Shown here: piece by piece, positions 11,971 to 23,864 of the stretch
How positions within the stretch are numbered: position 1 is the first letter of the stretch
Layout: the number at the start of each line of letters is the position of its first letter
Assembly (NCBI GenBank): GCA_033032865.1
Contig: JAWHQI010000068.1
Span: 2,108,001-2,172,000 of the forward strand
Reading direction: 5' to 3'
DNA from: Dactylorhiza incarnata
Lineage: Eukaryota > Streptophyta > Magnoliopsida > Asparagales > Orchidaceae
DNA: 64,000 nt
Program-made: the position numbers and the translations under genes
Notes under the pieces: model-generated
Told to the model about the DNA's origin: nothing
Databases searched by the model: none
Seen by the model: only the letters and a program-made list of their open reading frames with translations

Positions 11971-12450
11971 TCAGCTAAAAGCGCTCTTATGGTGCGTGTC
12001 CCCCGTAGCACGTAGGCGGGAGGTGAAGGATTTAGGGCCAACACTGGTGTCACCCACTGCTCCCCTAACCTCCGCCCTCTTGCCACGGAGAGCGGCAGCG
12101 CGAGCGTCGCGTAGAAGTTTTTCCTGTTTAAGTTTAGTGACAGTCGGGGACTGCCACCGTTGAGAGTTTTCAGATTTTTCCGCCTTAGTGGCGGGTGGCG
12201 TCACTTTCGGCATCGTGGTGACTACCGGATCGGCCCAGGAGATGGAGCGCTTAGATAGTTTATTACAGGAATCACAATAAGAGGATAATGGGACATTGTC
12301 CCGAACCAAATTCACGTCAAAGTTCTTCGAATTGTGGTCTTCTTCCGTCTCGGAACCAAACTCTCGCCGAAGATCAACTTCTTCTTCTTCACTAGACAGG
12401 TGCTCCTCCTTTTCCCCTTCCATTGCTTCTTTAACTTCTTCATGCCCTGC
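11971..12450 (-). pseudogene. A1 conserved C-terminal region, cut off by solo LTR
   Basis: Remainder of the protease reading frame downstream (minus strand) of the solo LTR. Acidic start (SSEEEEVDLRREFGSE), then the block KRSISWADPVVTTMP, then SQRWQSPTVTKLKQEKLLRD and a basic, Ala/Arg-rich end, stop at 11971. A2 keeps the same region in one frame with its protease. I do not recognise the family. Its position replaces where reverse transcriptase would follow in an autonomous Athila. Confidence 0.75.
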
Positions 12451-12455
12451 ACAGC

Positions 12456-14183
12456 TGGTGATTAAAATTCCGCTTGCACGAAATAAAATCCGAACTAACA
12501 ATCCGAGAAGGCAAGTATACCTATCGAACTGTAGTATAGGAACGCAAGTGTCGTATTAAAATCCGAGAACCGTTGATTACTTATACTCAAACGAATTACT
12601 ATTATTTTATCTTAATAATTTTTTTTGATGGTTTTGTCTGCTAGGTTAAAATAAAAGTTGGATATAAGTACGACTAAACGATGATCAAGAAATAGCACTC
12701 GATCTTGACTTACTTCGGCCTAAGTTGATCAAAATTCAAAAGCAAACTTAAAACTTAATAAAGTAAGGGCAGCTTGACCGTGGGGGTTCCTATAGTTTGA
12801 ACATGCTTCTCTCGAAGATATGCCCAACTGAGTTTAGGAAAATCCGACCGAACTCTCGTCCCGTATTCGAATACCTAAAACTCGCTTTAAGTGGCGAACC
12901 CCGCTATTGGGTTTTACTCCAATCCAGGAGATTTACGTCATTCTCTCTCGAGAAATGTGTGTAACTCTCTTTACTCTTAAGGGCTCACTTCAGACTATCG
13001 GCCTCTCGGCTAGCCAAGAATGAAAGCAAAGGTGGGGATTATACATCGATAATATAGCTCCACTCAATTTTAATTAAGAGTAAATCTAAGGCCCAAACTT
13101 TAGAAAGTGAAAGAAGACTAAAGGATCATAACTTGATCAACTCATCCTCAGATCATCAAGATCGAGTACTATGAGGATTTAGTTACTCATGGTGGAGGGG
13201 TAGGAGAGAGAAATGATGAAGATTTTAAGAGAACAAAAGCATACCATTTTTATTAAATAAAAGTTCAACTGAGATTACAATTGCATAGAAAGGCTACTAT
13301 AAAAGGAAATTACAAAGACATTACAACATTCATATGAAAAACTAGAAAAGGAAATGCATTGAAATAAGAGAGAGAGAGAGAGAAAGAGAATAAAATGACA
13401 TGGAAAACACTGAAAATAGAGTAGTAGCACTAGTTCTCTCTCCCAAAAACTGAATGAGGAAAGCTTGGAGGTCATTTCAATTTATAGAATTTTTTTTGCC
13501 TCGGTCACGCCCTCAGTCACGCCCGTGACTAAGGGCGTGACATTGTTTAATCAATTCTGCGGCTTGGATCAGGTTCGGTGCACGATTCTGACGCGATTTG
13601 ATGGGTCACGCCCTAGGTCACGCCCGTGACTGAGGGCGTGACCATTTCGGTGGTTAGCTCGGGTCATGGGCGCTGGCGGCGATCATGGGCGCTGGCGGCT
13701 GGCTGACGTGGCAGTCACGGGCGTGACTGGAAGCACGCCCGTGTAACAGTGGCGTGACCAATTCGGTGGTCAGCTGGTCGAATCTGAGTTGTTCACGGGC
13801 TGGTCACGGGCGTGGCTTGCGTGTCACGGGCGTGGCTTGCGTGTCACGGGCGTGACTTGTGTGTCACGGGCGTGGCTTGCGTGTCACGGGCGTGACTTGT
13901 GTGTCACGGCCGTGTACTTTGGGCGTGTCTGACCAGATCTTCTGAATTATGTTGGCAGCAGCTTAACTGGAAACAGCAACTTACACGCCCTAGGTCACGC
14001 CCGTGACTGAGGGCGTGACTTAGGAAATTTTGCATTTTTGACCTGAAAATTCAGAAAACTTAAGTTAGCACTAAAAATAGGAAAATGAACCAAAATTGCA
14101 TTTAGGTAAGCAACAATAAGCAAAAAGTAAGAGTAAATATCCTAAAAATAACCTAATTAAACTAACTAGATTTAGCATTATCA
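12456..14183 (-). mobile_element. Solo LTR inserted in A1
   Basis: 1728 bp, TGGTGATTAAAA...GCATTATCA on the plus strand, with perfect TSD acagc at 12451-12455 and 14184-14188. A2 lacks it at the same site. No primer site or coding region lies within, so it is read as a solo LTR. The end with aagtatacctatcgaac resembles Athila-type LTR ends, pointing to minus orientation. It carries its own CG-rich palindromes (gtcacgccc / gggcgtgac) upstream of a minus-strand TATA (ctataaattg, about 13480-13489). Confidence 0.85.
13504..14020. repeat. Palindromes and 20-bp tandem repeat in solo LTR
   Basis: Three nested palindromes are visible (about 13504-13541, 13608-13641 and 13985-14018), each with outer arms gtcacgccct / agggcgtgac around an inner gtcacgcccgtgac. 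Between them is a tandem array of about six 20-bp units of the type gtgtcacgggcgtggcttgc (13802-13920). Confidence 0.85.
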
Positions 14184-14188
14184 ACAGC

Positions 14189-14807
14189 TCAATGAAACAT
14201 CAAAATTAAAAAGAGGGGGAGGAGTGGATGTTTCAGCTACAGCTTCGGGGCAAGTGGGCTGCTGCACCTTATTGGGTAGGACAACGCACCCCGTAGCGAA
14301 ATCAAGGGTGGCACCGCTCTCTTTCAAGAACGGCACGCCCAAGATAGGGATAGAATGATTTTCCTGGGGGCCCAAAACCTGAAAATCAGCAACTACAATT
14401 GTCCCCTCAACTGTCACCTCCACATTTTTCACTTCCCCCTCGGATTGTATAACAGTCCCATTAGCAAGCACCAGGGATTTCCTTTCCTCCGTGTTCATTT
14501 CCAGTTGTAATTTAGCTACATCGTGCAACGCAATGATGTTGCGGGAGGAACCAGAGTCACACAAAGCTTTTGTTTCAAACTTGTTGATGGAACAGGAAAT
14601 TACCAGCTCACTCGGATCAGCCTCTACCACATCCCCAAGACTCTTCCCTTGATCAATTGGGTTCTTTTCCGTGTTGCTGGGAAGGGTCCCCTGCGATCGC
14701 TCGGTTATCACTTGGGCCAATTGGCCCAACTGCATTTCCAAGTTTCGCATGGATGCGGTCTGGTTCACCATATTCGAATTAGCTGCTTGCATGAATTTCT
14801 CCATCAT
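14189..14807 (-). pseudogene. A1 aspartic protease
   Basis: Retroviral-type aspartic protease that would cleave the gag polyprotein. A gag tail (SMRNLEMQLGQLAQV) is followed by the active site ALCDSGSSRNI (DSG), the flap-region stretch LVLANGTVIQSEGEV, and IPILGVPFLKESGATLDF near the C-terminus. The fold resembles Athila proteases. The frame runs into the solo LTR at 14183 and stops there, so the protein is truncated and loses the C-terminal region still seen at 11971-12450. Confidence 0.88.
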
Positions 14808-14812
14808 CTCTT

Positions 14813-15999
14813 CTAGATTACTCTTTTTTTGGGTAGGGGGCGCTTGGTTATAATCCGGGTGTGGTGGCCTCGGTTGGCTCCCGGAGGCGTAAGCATCATT
14901 TTGATGTTGCCCCGGTGCCCATCGTTGGCCAGGTGTGTTTGGATTCCAAGAGAAGTTCGGGTGACTTCTCGCTCCCGGATTATTAGCATTATTGAAAGGC
15001 CCCCCTTAGGCTGATTTCCTATATAATTAACAGATTCGTTCAAGGTCAAGTGTGCGAAGTCACCTGCCACGTTGTTCCCCGAACATTCATACGCGTGGTG
15101 CCCTCCGCCTCCACATCCCTCGCAGGTAATGATAGCAGCAGGCGCGGGTGTAGAAGGAAGTAAGTCGACCATAAAGAGGCCACGGCCGCTTCTTGGAGCA
15201 TTTCTCCCTGCAGTACAAAATGTACTGTGGGAGGCAGTGTCGCGCAGAATCTGAAGGGCTTCCTCAGGAGTGTGGTTCATCAAGGTACCACCCGCCGCAG
15301 CATCGATCATTGCCCTGTAGTTGGGCTCGATTGCAAAATAAAATGTTTTGACCACATTCCACGGTTGCAGCTCGTGGTTCGGACAACGGCGAATGAGATC
15401 ATTAAGGCGCTCCCACGCCTCAGCAAGGGTCTCTTGATCAAGTTGGCAAAAGGTGGCGATTTCCCGCCGCAAGCTCACGATCTTATCCACAGGGTGGAAT
15501 TTAGCAAGGAACTTGGATGCGAGGGCATCCCAAGTCGCAGCAGTCCCGTCCGGATTGGAGTGGAGCCACACCTTTGCTTTGTCGTGTCGTCAGCAATCCC
15601 CGCGTAGCGGAAGGTTCCGCAAATATAAGAAAATTCTGCCAGATGCAGAAGCGGGTCTTCGCTGGCCATTCTAGAGAACTGAGCGTTGTTCCGGATGATG
15701 TTCAAGATCGCAGGCTTGATCTCAAACTGATTATTCATAATATTGGGCCCAAACCCCGGATACACACTCCCAGCAGTTGGAGTGGTGTAGTCTCTCATCG
15801 TGCGGGGCCGAGGCCTAACCGCCTCCTGCTCGTCTCCAGGCTGGTGTTGCCCCACGCCGGGCACTCTTGCATCAACATCATTTGGGTCTACCTGATCACC
15901 CATTGCCGCTTGTACGGCAGCAGCGCGCCTTCGTGCGCGAGCGGTCCGTTCAATCTCAGGATCAAAGGGTACGAGTTCGCCTGCGGTTTGTCTCTGCAT
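14813..15999 (-). pseudogene. A1 Athila-type gag
   Basis: Nucleocapsid/capsid polyprotein. ATG at 15999 (MQRQTAGEL), basic N-terminus, then the Athila gag core: FEIKPAILNIIRNNAQF, MASEDPLLHLAEF, TWDALASKFLAKFHP, EAWERLNDLIRRCPNHEL, MIDAAAGGTLMNHTPEEA. The CCHC knuckle is CEGCGGGGHHAYEC. A 34-base deletion near 15590 (relative to A2) removes the conserved RLRLFPFSLRDKAK segment and shifts the frame. A second frame change lies at a six-G run near 15003, just before the protease frame. So this copy is not translatable as one protein. Confidence 0.9.
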
Positions 16000-16089
16000 G
16001 CACTATCACAAACAAAAGAAAAACAAAGAGAATCAAAAACAACTGCTCGTATAACGAAAGTCTCAACACGGGACGTTGCACGCCTGCAT

Positions 16090-16107
16090 TCCCCGGCAAC
16101 GGCGCCA
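16090..16107 (-). other. tRNA-Asp primer-binding site of A1
   Basis: TCCCCGGCAACGGCGCCA on the plus strand, the 18-base 3' end of plant tRNA-Asp, six bases from the LTR that starts at 16114. It confirms minus orientation. Confidence 0.92.
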
Positions 16108-16113
16108 AAAACT

Positions 16114-17619
16114 TGATGCGTATCGGCAAGTGCACCGGTCGCTGTCAAGTAATATATGTGGAGAGTGGAATCCTCGAATGTCGGTCTCTTGAGGAATGCA
16201 GGTTAGGTGAACGAATCGCGTTGTGTGACTCTTGTTACACAAGCGCAACACACATAAAAAGGGGGATTTTTGGTTGATTTGTCCTAATCCTAACAACAAT
16301 AAAAGAAATGTGGGTCGAAGGCACCGCTTCGCTAGGCGAGATGGATGCAACGGCCGCGATGCCGTGCTTCGTGAGGCGGATGGAGTGTGCTCTAGTGCGA
16401 GAGGGTGAGGGTCGCAAACACCTCTTCACAACCGCTGTTAGCTCTTGCCAACGCGGATCAAACACCTTGCGTGCGTGTGTGAGTGAGAGAGTAGAAACGG
16501 AGTGAATCACAAGCAAGCGATGAAGGAAAGTAAAGAAACATTCATTTCAAACAACCCAAACAACACAATATTCCAGTTTACACGATTCAACGAGTACAAT
16601 GAAGGAAAGAAGAAAGATATAACCGATGGGTGAAGACTAGCGGCCGTTCACGGCCGGAATGGTAGGTTGTCGGGCTACCTCCGGACTCGGGCGGACTATG
16701 CTTTCGGCGCAGAGAGCTGTCATGATCTCCCTACGTAGCTCCCTCGTCTTTGACTTCAGATTTCCTCTTCTTCTCACCGGGTCGTAGTGGGGAAATAGCT
16801 GCTTGGAGGCTTGCGGATGATGGAGAACGCTCCCAGACAATGGAGGAAGGCTTGGAATGGATGGAGGAGACTTCCCCTTGCGTAGGAGATGAAGTGGAGG
16901 CGTCCCAAGATGGTGGTCGGCGGCGTACGGAACAGGCAATCCGCTCCCGGCGGCTGAATGATAACCTAAAATCGGAACAGGCATTTATATAGGCGCTGAT
17001 TTAAATAGTGCGCACGGTCATTGGCGCACGACCAGTGGTCGTGCGCACTGGAATTCTGCGATCGTGCGCACTGCCTGGGTGGAACCTGCAAGATGCGAAA
17101 TTTATAAACTATAATGTTCGCACGAACAGTGGCTGGTCGTGCGCACTATCGTCGGTGGTCGTGCGCATTAGTCGAAACAGAACTCAGAAAATTAATGATA
17201 AGTGCGCACGACCAGTGGCGCACGACCGGTGGTCGTGCGCACTATCGTAGATGGTCGTGCGCACTACACCAAACAGAACTCATGAAAAAAGGGTTAAGTG
17301 CACACGATCAGTGGCGCACGACCAGTGGTCGTGCGCCATAGAACCGGTGATCGCGCGCAGTGTTCCTGTGCAGAATTGCACCGGGAACACCTGCACGACT
17401 CCTATTCCAGCACAACCACGAATCTAGCCACTGAAAGTGGCACCTAACAGTGCATGAAAACTACTAATGAAAATAAACATGAAATCACACCAAAATGGGT
17501 CTAGAAGTGCACCTAGCATGGAATATCAAATATAAACTATAACAAGGCTAAAGTGCGGTGAAATGACTGAATAACGGCCCGGATGAGTCCATAAATGTGT
17601 ATATGATCAGGACTCATCA
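16114..17619 (-). repeat. 5' LTR of A1
   Basis: 1506 bp, TGATGCGTATCGG...ACTCATCA, the pair of 8664-10179 with about 1% visible differences. The array lies at 17008-17362. One palindrome has lost exactly ten bases, one arm, at 17133/17134 compared with the other LTR. Confidence 0.95.
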
Positions 17620-17624
17620 AGATC

Positions 17625-19476
17625 CAAGATCCAGGAGAGGGAGAAGAGTAAGAAGCATGTTCGGTGCTGGAAGTGTAATAAGACTGGTCATGTAAAGTCT
17701 CAATGTCCAAATAAGGCCATTCAGAACAAGGAGACACCGACAACTTCGGGTACGAAGAAGGAGGGCGATGGCGGTGACATGTACATCGCTGATGTGTGCA
17801 TTGCACAGCGAGATTCTGATTTGTGGTATGTAGACACAAGAGAATCATACCACATGACCCCTCATAGGCACTGGTTCTATGAGTATGAGAGGTTTGACGG
17901 TGGGGATGTCATGCTGGGTGATGATTCTGCTGTGCAGATCATTGGGCGTGGCAAGGTGATGTTGAAGCTATCTAATGGGACCACAAGGTCTCTTCCAAAT
18001 GTGATGCACATTCCTGTGATGAGCAGGAACTTAATCTCGGTGGGTTCCATGGCGGATGCAGGAGTGCACTTCAGCTGCGACAAGCAAACTTGCAAGATGT
18101 CAAGGGGGGCAATGGTGATTGCCACTGGAGTAAGACATGGAACACTGTATACTCTGCTTGCTGATACAGTGGTTTCAAGTGGGGCTCTTATCTCTGAGAG
18201 CCAGGAGGTTGACCAGGAGGAGGTGTCCAGGCTGTGGAATCATCGGCTTGGGCATATCAATGAGAAGGGGATGTCGGCCATGGCATCCGGTCAGATGGTG
18301 GAAGGCATGCCGGAGTGCTCCACAAGCCTTGGGTTCTGTGAACATTGCCTGCTTGGCAAACAGACCAGGGTAAGCTTTCGTGGGACGGGCACGAGGGCAA
18401 CTGAAGTGCTGGAGCAAATACACAGTGATGTGTTTGGGCCAACTGCAGTCCAATCTCTTGGCGGCACAAGGTGTTATGTGTCCTTTACTGATGACCTCTC
18501 CCGGTATTCCTGGATCTACTTTCTCAGGTCCAAGTCAGAAGTTCTGGATAGGTTCAAGGAGTTTAAGAACCTGGTGGAGAACCAGTTGGAGAGAAAGGTG
18601 AAGGTCCTCCGTTCTGATAATGGAGGGGAGTACTGCTCTGATGCCTTTGAGTAGTACTGTACTGAGCAGGGGATTGCACGGTAGAAGACCACACCATATA
18701 CTCCAGAGCAGAATGGAGTGTCGGAGAGGCTGAACAGGAACTTGATGGAGAAGGCCAGGTGCATGCTCAGTTGGGCAGGCTTGGGGAAGGAGTTCTGGGC
18801 CGAAGCAGTGGCGACTGCAAATTACCTGAAGAACAGGTCCCCTACATCTGCTATGGAGGGATGTACTCCCTTTGAAGTCATCTTCAAGATAAAGCCAAAC
18901 TTGGCCTATGCTCGTGTGTTTGGGTGTGATGCCTATGTTCACATTCTAAAGGAGAAGAGGGGGAAGCTTGATGTCAAGTCTGAGAAGTGCATCTTTGTGG
19001 GTTACAAAGATGGCATTAAAGGCTACAAGCTTTGGAACCCTGAGACCAGGACTGTTACATTCAGCAAGGATGTGGTGTTTCATGAAACCAGTCCTCAGGC
19101 AGCCACACAAGCTGAGAAGGCCAAAGAAGCAAAGAAAGGGACAGTGGTGGTGGAAGAAAGCCTTGAGAAAGAAGCTACTACTGTTGGGGCTGAATCTGAT
19201 TCTGAATCAGATGATTTGGTGGTGGTGAGAAGTGATGATGAGTCAGAAGATGAGGCTGAAGAAATTCCACTTCTGAGGAGATCGACAAGGGAAATTAAGG
19301 CACTAGTGAGATATCCCCAATGTGTTGTGGCTGCACAGTGTTGCCTAAGTATGCTTGGTGAAGATCCAATCTCTGCCAGAGATGCTAGATCAAGGGCTGA
19401 TTCAAATCAGTGGGAGCTAGCCATGGTGGATGAAATGGAGTCTCTGATGAAGAATCAGACTTGGAGTCTGTGTAAG
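17625..19476 (+). pseudogene. Copia-1 gag end, protease and integrase
   Basis: Continues the gag frame after A1. There is a CCHC knuckle (CWKCNKTGHVKSQC) and then the protease, whose active site reads VDTRES where VDTG(A/S)S is expected, so Gly is replaced by Arg and it is probably dead. The integrase follows, with its HHCC zinc finger (HRLGH...CEHCLLGK) and a catalytic core with D (IHSDVFGP), D (SDNGGEY) and E (PEQNGVSER). Two TAG codons break the core: one in place of Glu after DAFE (18652) and one in place of Gln at 18682. The C-terminal part (KCIFVGY, LWNPETR) and an acidic linker lead to A2 at 19476. Confidence 0.9.
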
Positions 19477-20982
19477 TGATGCGTGTCGGCAAGTGCACCG
19501 GTCGCTGTCAAGTAATAATTGTGGAGAATAAATTCCCCGGATGTCGGTCTCTTTAGGAATGCAGGATGGGTGAACGAATCGCGCAGTGATGATTGTTACA
19601 CAAGCGTTCAACAGACACAAAGAGAGGTTTTTGGTTGGTTTTCCTAATCTTAGCAATAACAAAAGAAATGCGGGTCGAAAACACCGCTTCGCAAAGTGAG
19701 GTGGATGCAACGGCCGCGATGCCGTGCTTCGTGAGGCGGATGAAGTGAACTCAAGTGCGAGAGGGTGAGGGTCGCAAACACCTCTTCACAACCGCCGTTA
19801 GCTCTTGCTAACGCGGGTCAAACACCTTGCGTGCGGGCGCGAGTGAGTGAATGAGAACGGAGTGAATCACAACCAAACCATGAAGAATAACAAAGAGACA
19901 TTCATTTAAACAAATAACATCTCAATATTCGAGTTTTACAAGGTTCAAAGAGTACAACGAGGAAAGAGGAAAGAAATAACCGATGTTGAAGACTAGCGGT
20001 CGTTCACGGCCGGAATGGTAGGTTGTCGGGCTACCTCTGGACTCGGACGGACAATGCTTCCGGCGTAGAGAGCTGTCACGATCTCCCTACGTGCTCCGTC
20101 GTCTTCGACTTTAGGTTTCTTCTTCTTCTCACCGAGCGGAATGAAAGAATGCTTGCTTGGAGGCTTGCGGACGATGGAGAACTCTCACGGACAATGGAGG
20201 AAGTCTTATAATGGATGGAGGAGGCTTCCCTTTGCGTAAAAGATGAAGTGGAGGCGTCCCAAGGTGGAAATCGGCGGCGTACGGAACCGGAATCCCGCTC
20301 CCGGCATGAACGATCCGCCCTAAAATCGCAACAGGCGTTTAAATAGGCGCTGGATTAAATACTGCGCACGATCATTGGCGCACGACCAGTGGTCGTGCGC
20401 ACTGGAATTCTGCGATCGTGCGCACTGCCTGGGTGGAACCTGCAAGATACGAAATTATAAAATAAAATGTCCGCATGACCAGTGGCGCACGACCGGTGGT
20501 CGTGCGCACTGGAGTTGATGGTCGTGCGCACTACAGCAAACAGAACTCAGAAATTAAATGGTAAGTGCGCACGAGCAGTGGCGCACGACCGGTGGTCGTG
20601 CACACTGTCGTTGATGGTCGTGCGCACTGCACCAAAAAGAACTCGTGAAAAAGGGTTAAGTGCACACGATCAGTGGCGCACGACTAGAGGTCGTGCGCAA
20701 TAGAACCGGTGATCGTGCGCAGTGTTCCTATGCAGAATTGCACCGGGAACACTTGCACGACTCCTATTCCCGCACAACCACAGATCTAGCCACTGAAAGT
20801 GGCACTTAACAGCACAAGAATACTACTAATGACAATAAGCACAAAAATCACACCAAAGTGGGCCAAGATGTGCACCTAGCATGGATTATCAAATATAAAC
20901 TATAACAAGGCTAAAGTGTGGAGAATTGACTAAATAACGGCCCGGATGAGTCCATAAATGTGTATATGATCAGGACTCATCA
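19477..20982 (-). repeat. 3' LTR of A2
   Basis: TGATGCGTGTCGG...ACTCATCA, followed at 20983 by the reversed polypurine tract. The palindrome array lies at 20362-20720 next to the promoter region. Confidence 0.95.
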
Positions 20983-22760
20983 CACCCCCAGACTTAACTG
21001 TTTGCGCGTCCCGAGCAAACGAATTCGGCGGAGCGTGAAAATGATAATTAACATAGAGAATTACACAAGGGAGTACGGTGCGAAGTAACAACGCATGCGA
21101 GTAGAGATTCTAGTAGAAGGAGAGTTTAACTATGCTAACTAATTTACATAAGTATTAAAGCGTAATTAAAAATTTAGATGTACTCAATTGGTGAGTTATG
21201 ATGAATTTGACGATCATGCCCGGTATGAAAGTGACGAGACACTGAGGCGGGTGTTGCAAAAGATTGGGGCTTAGGAATAACTCCACTGAAATCCATCAAC
21301 GTCGTGAACCATACGCTTGCCCGGTCACACTCTCTCCACGGCGCTAGCACTCTCGCAAGTCAAATCAGTAGGGCTTTTAGGAGTAAAATGGGGCTTAGGT
21401 TACGGTATGATATTCAAAGTTAAACACGGTGGCTACGCAACCCAAGTGAGCTAACGGAACGCTACACCACACAAGACCAACGAACAATGCTCGTGTGACA
21501 CACCCCCAGACTTATCATGAAAACCAGGAGTGCACACGGCCTACTTCACAAATACCAACAGATTTTCTGTTTTTAGCTCGGGCGGATTTTTTTTCAAAAT
21601 ACTCTTTTTTTTCTTTTACAAATTTTACTTCTTTTATTGAACCCCCGGTTGGTTCAAAATCAGCAGATGGACTTTATTTTCTCTTCATAACACAAAGATT
21701 CCACACACCACACAAGTTGAGACTTATGAGCGCAGTTAAAAACAATTTGGTTGCGGGCGTGGGATAGGCTTCAGGCTTTGGTGGATGAAGAGGAGCTGAA
21801 CAAAGGATTGGTAGGCACAAAATAGGCTTGCAAAGGTGAATGAAATGGACATGGAATAACAAAGCTCAAACTAGCCAAAGGGTGGCCTACATCATGCTTG
21901 ACTCAACGAGTGGCTCTCACCCATGCTTCGAGAGTCGCTTGGGGCAAGTTCTTAGCCCACGAGAAAGATAAACCTTCCTCCCGACTCGAGCAACACACGA
22001 CTAGCAACCGCACACACACAACACCGGGTTATCGTCGATTTCATTCGAATTCACCACTTGAGTATATTAAATCTAAATTTACGCAGAAATACTAAACATA
22101 AATTAGATGCATAAAGAAAATCTAGTTCTACACAAATTCTACCATAGCATGCGAAGTGACTAGAACACTACATGAGTCAACATCGCACTCCAAATAATAA
22201 TTCCTGCGTTAACAACCTATTTCACATTCTAACCAAACTAGTTTAAACGGAACAACAACAAAAAGACAAGCACGCACTCAAGTGGGTGAAGTGGTGTGAG
22301 AAGAATGCAACGATGATAATGAAAATGATAAATAAAAAGCAACCTTCTAGTATGCAATGCAGCATGTGCGCATTGGATAACAACAACCGCTCCCCCAGAC
22401 TTAAGCTAAACGATATATCTAGAAATTTGAAGCTAAAAGAAGGGAGGAAGCGTTACCCCATGCTCAGAAATGAGCATACCAGACGATTGGCGTTTATGAT
22501 CACGAATAGTCCGCAGCATCCGCACCATCGAACACAAAACCTGCAAGCACAAACTCAAAGCAACAAAAGCAAATACAAAAGCTGAACTAAAAGAAGTTAG
22601 AAAAAAGGAATACGAAAATAGGAAATCTGGGTTGTCTCCCAGTAGCGCTTTCATTTAACGTCCTTAAGCTGGACCAAATACCTGTATTAGCAGTGTTTAT
22701 AAAGTGCAGGAATTAAAAAGAAATCTCAAAAATAGTTCACCACAGCAAATAAAACACACA
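20983..22760 (-). other. 3' untranslated region of A2
   Basis: Noncoding, 1.8 kb, collinear with 10180-11970 of A1. Polypurine tract and hairpin (about 20983-21022), shared block at about 21940-22005, perfect hairpin tgctcagaaatgagca (about 22461-22476) and gggttgtctcccagtagcg (22630). No gene seen. Confidence 0.8.
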
Positions 22761-23864
22761 TCAACTAAAAGCGCTCTTATGGTGTGCTTCTCCCGTAGCA
22801 CGTAGGCGGGAGGTGAAGGATTTAGGGCCAGCACTGGTATTACCCAATGCTCCCCTAACCTCCGCCACCTTGCCACGGAGAGCGGCAGCACGAGCGTCGC
22901 GCAGAAGTTTTTCCTTTTTAAGTTTGGTGACAGTCGGAGACTGCCACCGTTGAGAGTTCTCAGATTTTTCCTCCTTAGAATTAGGTGGCGTCACTTCCGG
23001 CATCGTGGTGACTACCGGATCGGCCCAGGAGATGGAGCGCTTAGATAGTTTATTACATGATTCACCATAAGAAGATAAATAATCAGCAACCCTAACTACA
23101 TTCACGTCAACGTTTCCCGAACTGCAGTCTTCCTCCTTCTCGGAGTCGAACTCTTTCCAGAAGTCAACCTCTTCCTCCTCATCTGATTGGAGCTCCTCCT
23201 TTCCTCCTTCACTTGTTTCTTGATCTTGTATCTTTCCTGCACATCTTAGAAATTCATCAGAAATAATAAGAGGGGGAGGAGTGGATGTGTCAGCTGTAGC
23301 TTCGAGGCGAGTGGGCTGCAGCGCCTTGTTAGGTAGGAGAACACACCCCGTAGCGAAGTCAAGGGTGACGCCGCTCTCTTTCAAGAACGGCACGCCCAAG
23401 ATAGGAATGTATTGATTTTCCTGGGGGCCCAACACCTGAAAGTCCGCGACCACAGTCGTCCCCTCAACTATTACTTCCACATTTCTCACTTCCCCCTCAG
23501 ATTGGACAATAGTGCCGTTAGCGAGAATAAGCGATTTCCTTTCCTCCGTGTTCATCTCAAGTTGTAATTTCGCAACATCTTGCAGTGCAATGACGTTGCG
23601 GGAGGAACCGGAATCGCATAAAGCTTTTGTTTCAACCTTATTGATGGCACAAGAAATTACCAGCTCACTCGGTTCAACCTCTACCACATCCCCAAGACTC
23701 TTCCCTTGATCAATTGGGTTCTTCTCCGTGTTGCTGGGAAGGGTCCCCTGCGATCGCTCGGTTAGCACTTGGGCCAATTGGCCCAACTGCGTTTCCAGGT
23801 TTCGCATGGATGTAGTTTGATTTGCCATATTCGAATTAGCTACTTGCATGAATTTCTCCATCAT
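22761..23864 (-). CDS. A2 protease with conserved C-terminal region
   Basis: Uninterrupted frame of 367 codons from the ATG at 23864; the open frame extends further upstream, so the natural product is probably a gag-protease fusion. Residues ~1-75 are the gag tail. The aspartic protease follows with ALCDSGSSRNV (DSG active site) and IPILGVPFLKESG. From about residue 205 comes an acidic stretch (ELQSDEEEEVDFWKEFDSE), then KRSISWADPVVTTMP, SQRWQSPTVTKLKKEKLLRD and an Arg/Ala-rich end. The last ~160 residues match A1 11971-12450 and no family I know. The open frame in a young element suggests recent selection or too little time to decay. Confidence 0.85.
   Translation of the reverse strand: MMEKFMQVANSNMANQTTSMRNLETQLGQLAQVLTERSQGTLPSNTEKNPIDQGKSLGDVVEVEPSELVISCAINKVETKALCDSGSSRNVIALQDVAKLQLEMNTEERKSLILANGTIVQSEGEVRNVEVIVEGTTVVADFQVLGPQENQYIPILGVPFLKESGVTLDFATGCVLLPNKALQPTRLEATADTSTPPPLIISDEFLRCAGKIQDQETSEGGKEELQSDEEEEVDFWKEFDSEKEEDCSSGNVDVNVVRVADYLSSYGESCNKLSKRSISWADPVVTTMPEVTPPNSKEEKSENSQRWQSPTVTKLKKEKLLRDARAAALRGKVAEVRGALGNTSAGPKSFTSRLRATGEAHHKSAFS

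Larger units (their letters stand above)
8664..17619 (-). mobile_element. Athila-like gag-protease element A1
   Basis: Complete element, 8956 bp, including a 1728-bp solo LTR inserted in it. TSD agatc at 8659-8663 and 17620-17624. LTRs are 1516 and 1506 bp and nearly identical, so it is young. The interior encodes gag, protease and a conserved extra region, and has no RT, RNase H or integrase. It resembles the TR-GAG class of non-autonomous plant elements, with a protease added. It sits in the gag of Copia-1. Confidence 0.95.

Noticed and set aside
15517..16116. 199-codon plus-strand ORF opposite the A1 gag
   Set aside because: It is the shadow of gag, extends into LTR sequence, and A2 does not keep a comparable frame.
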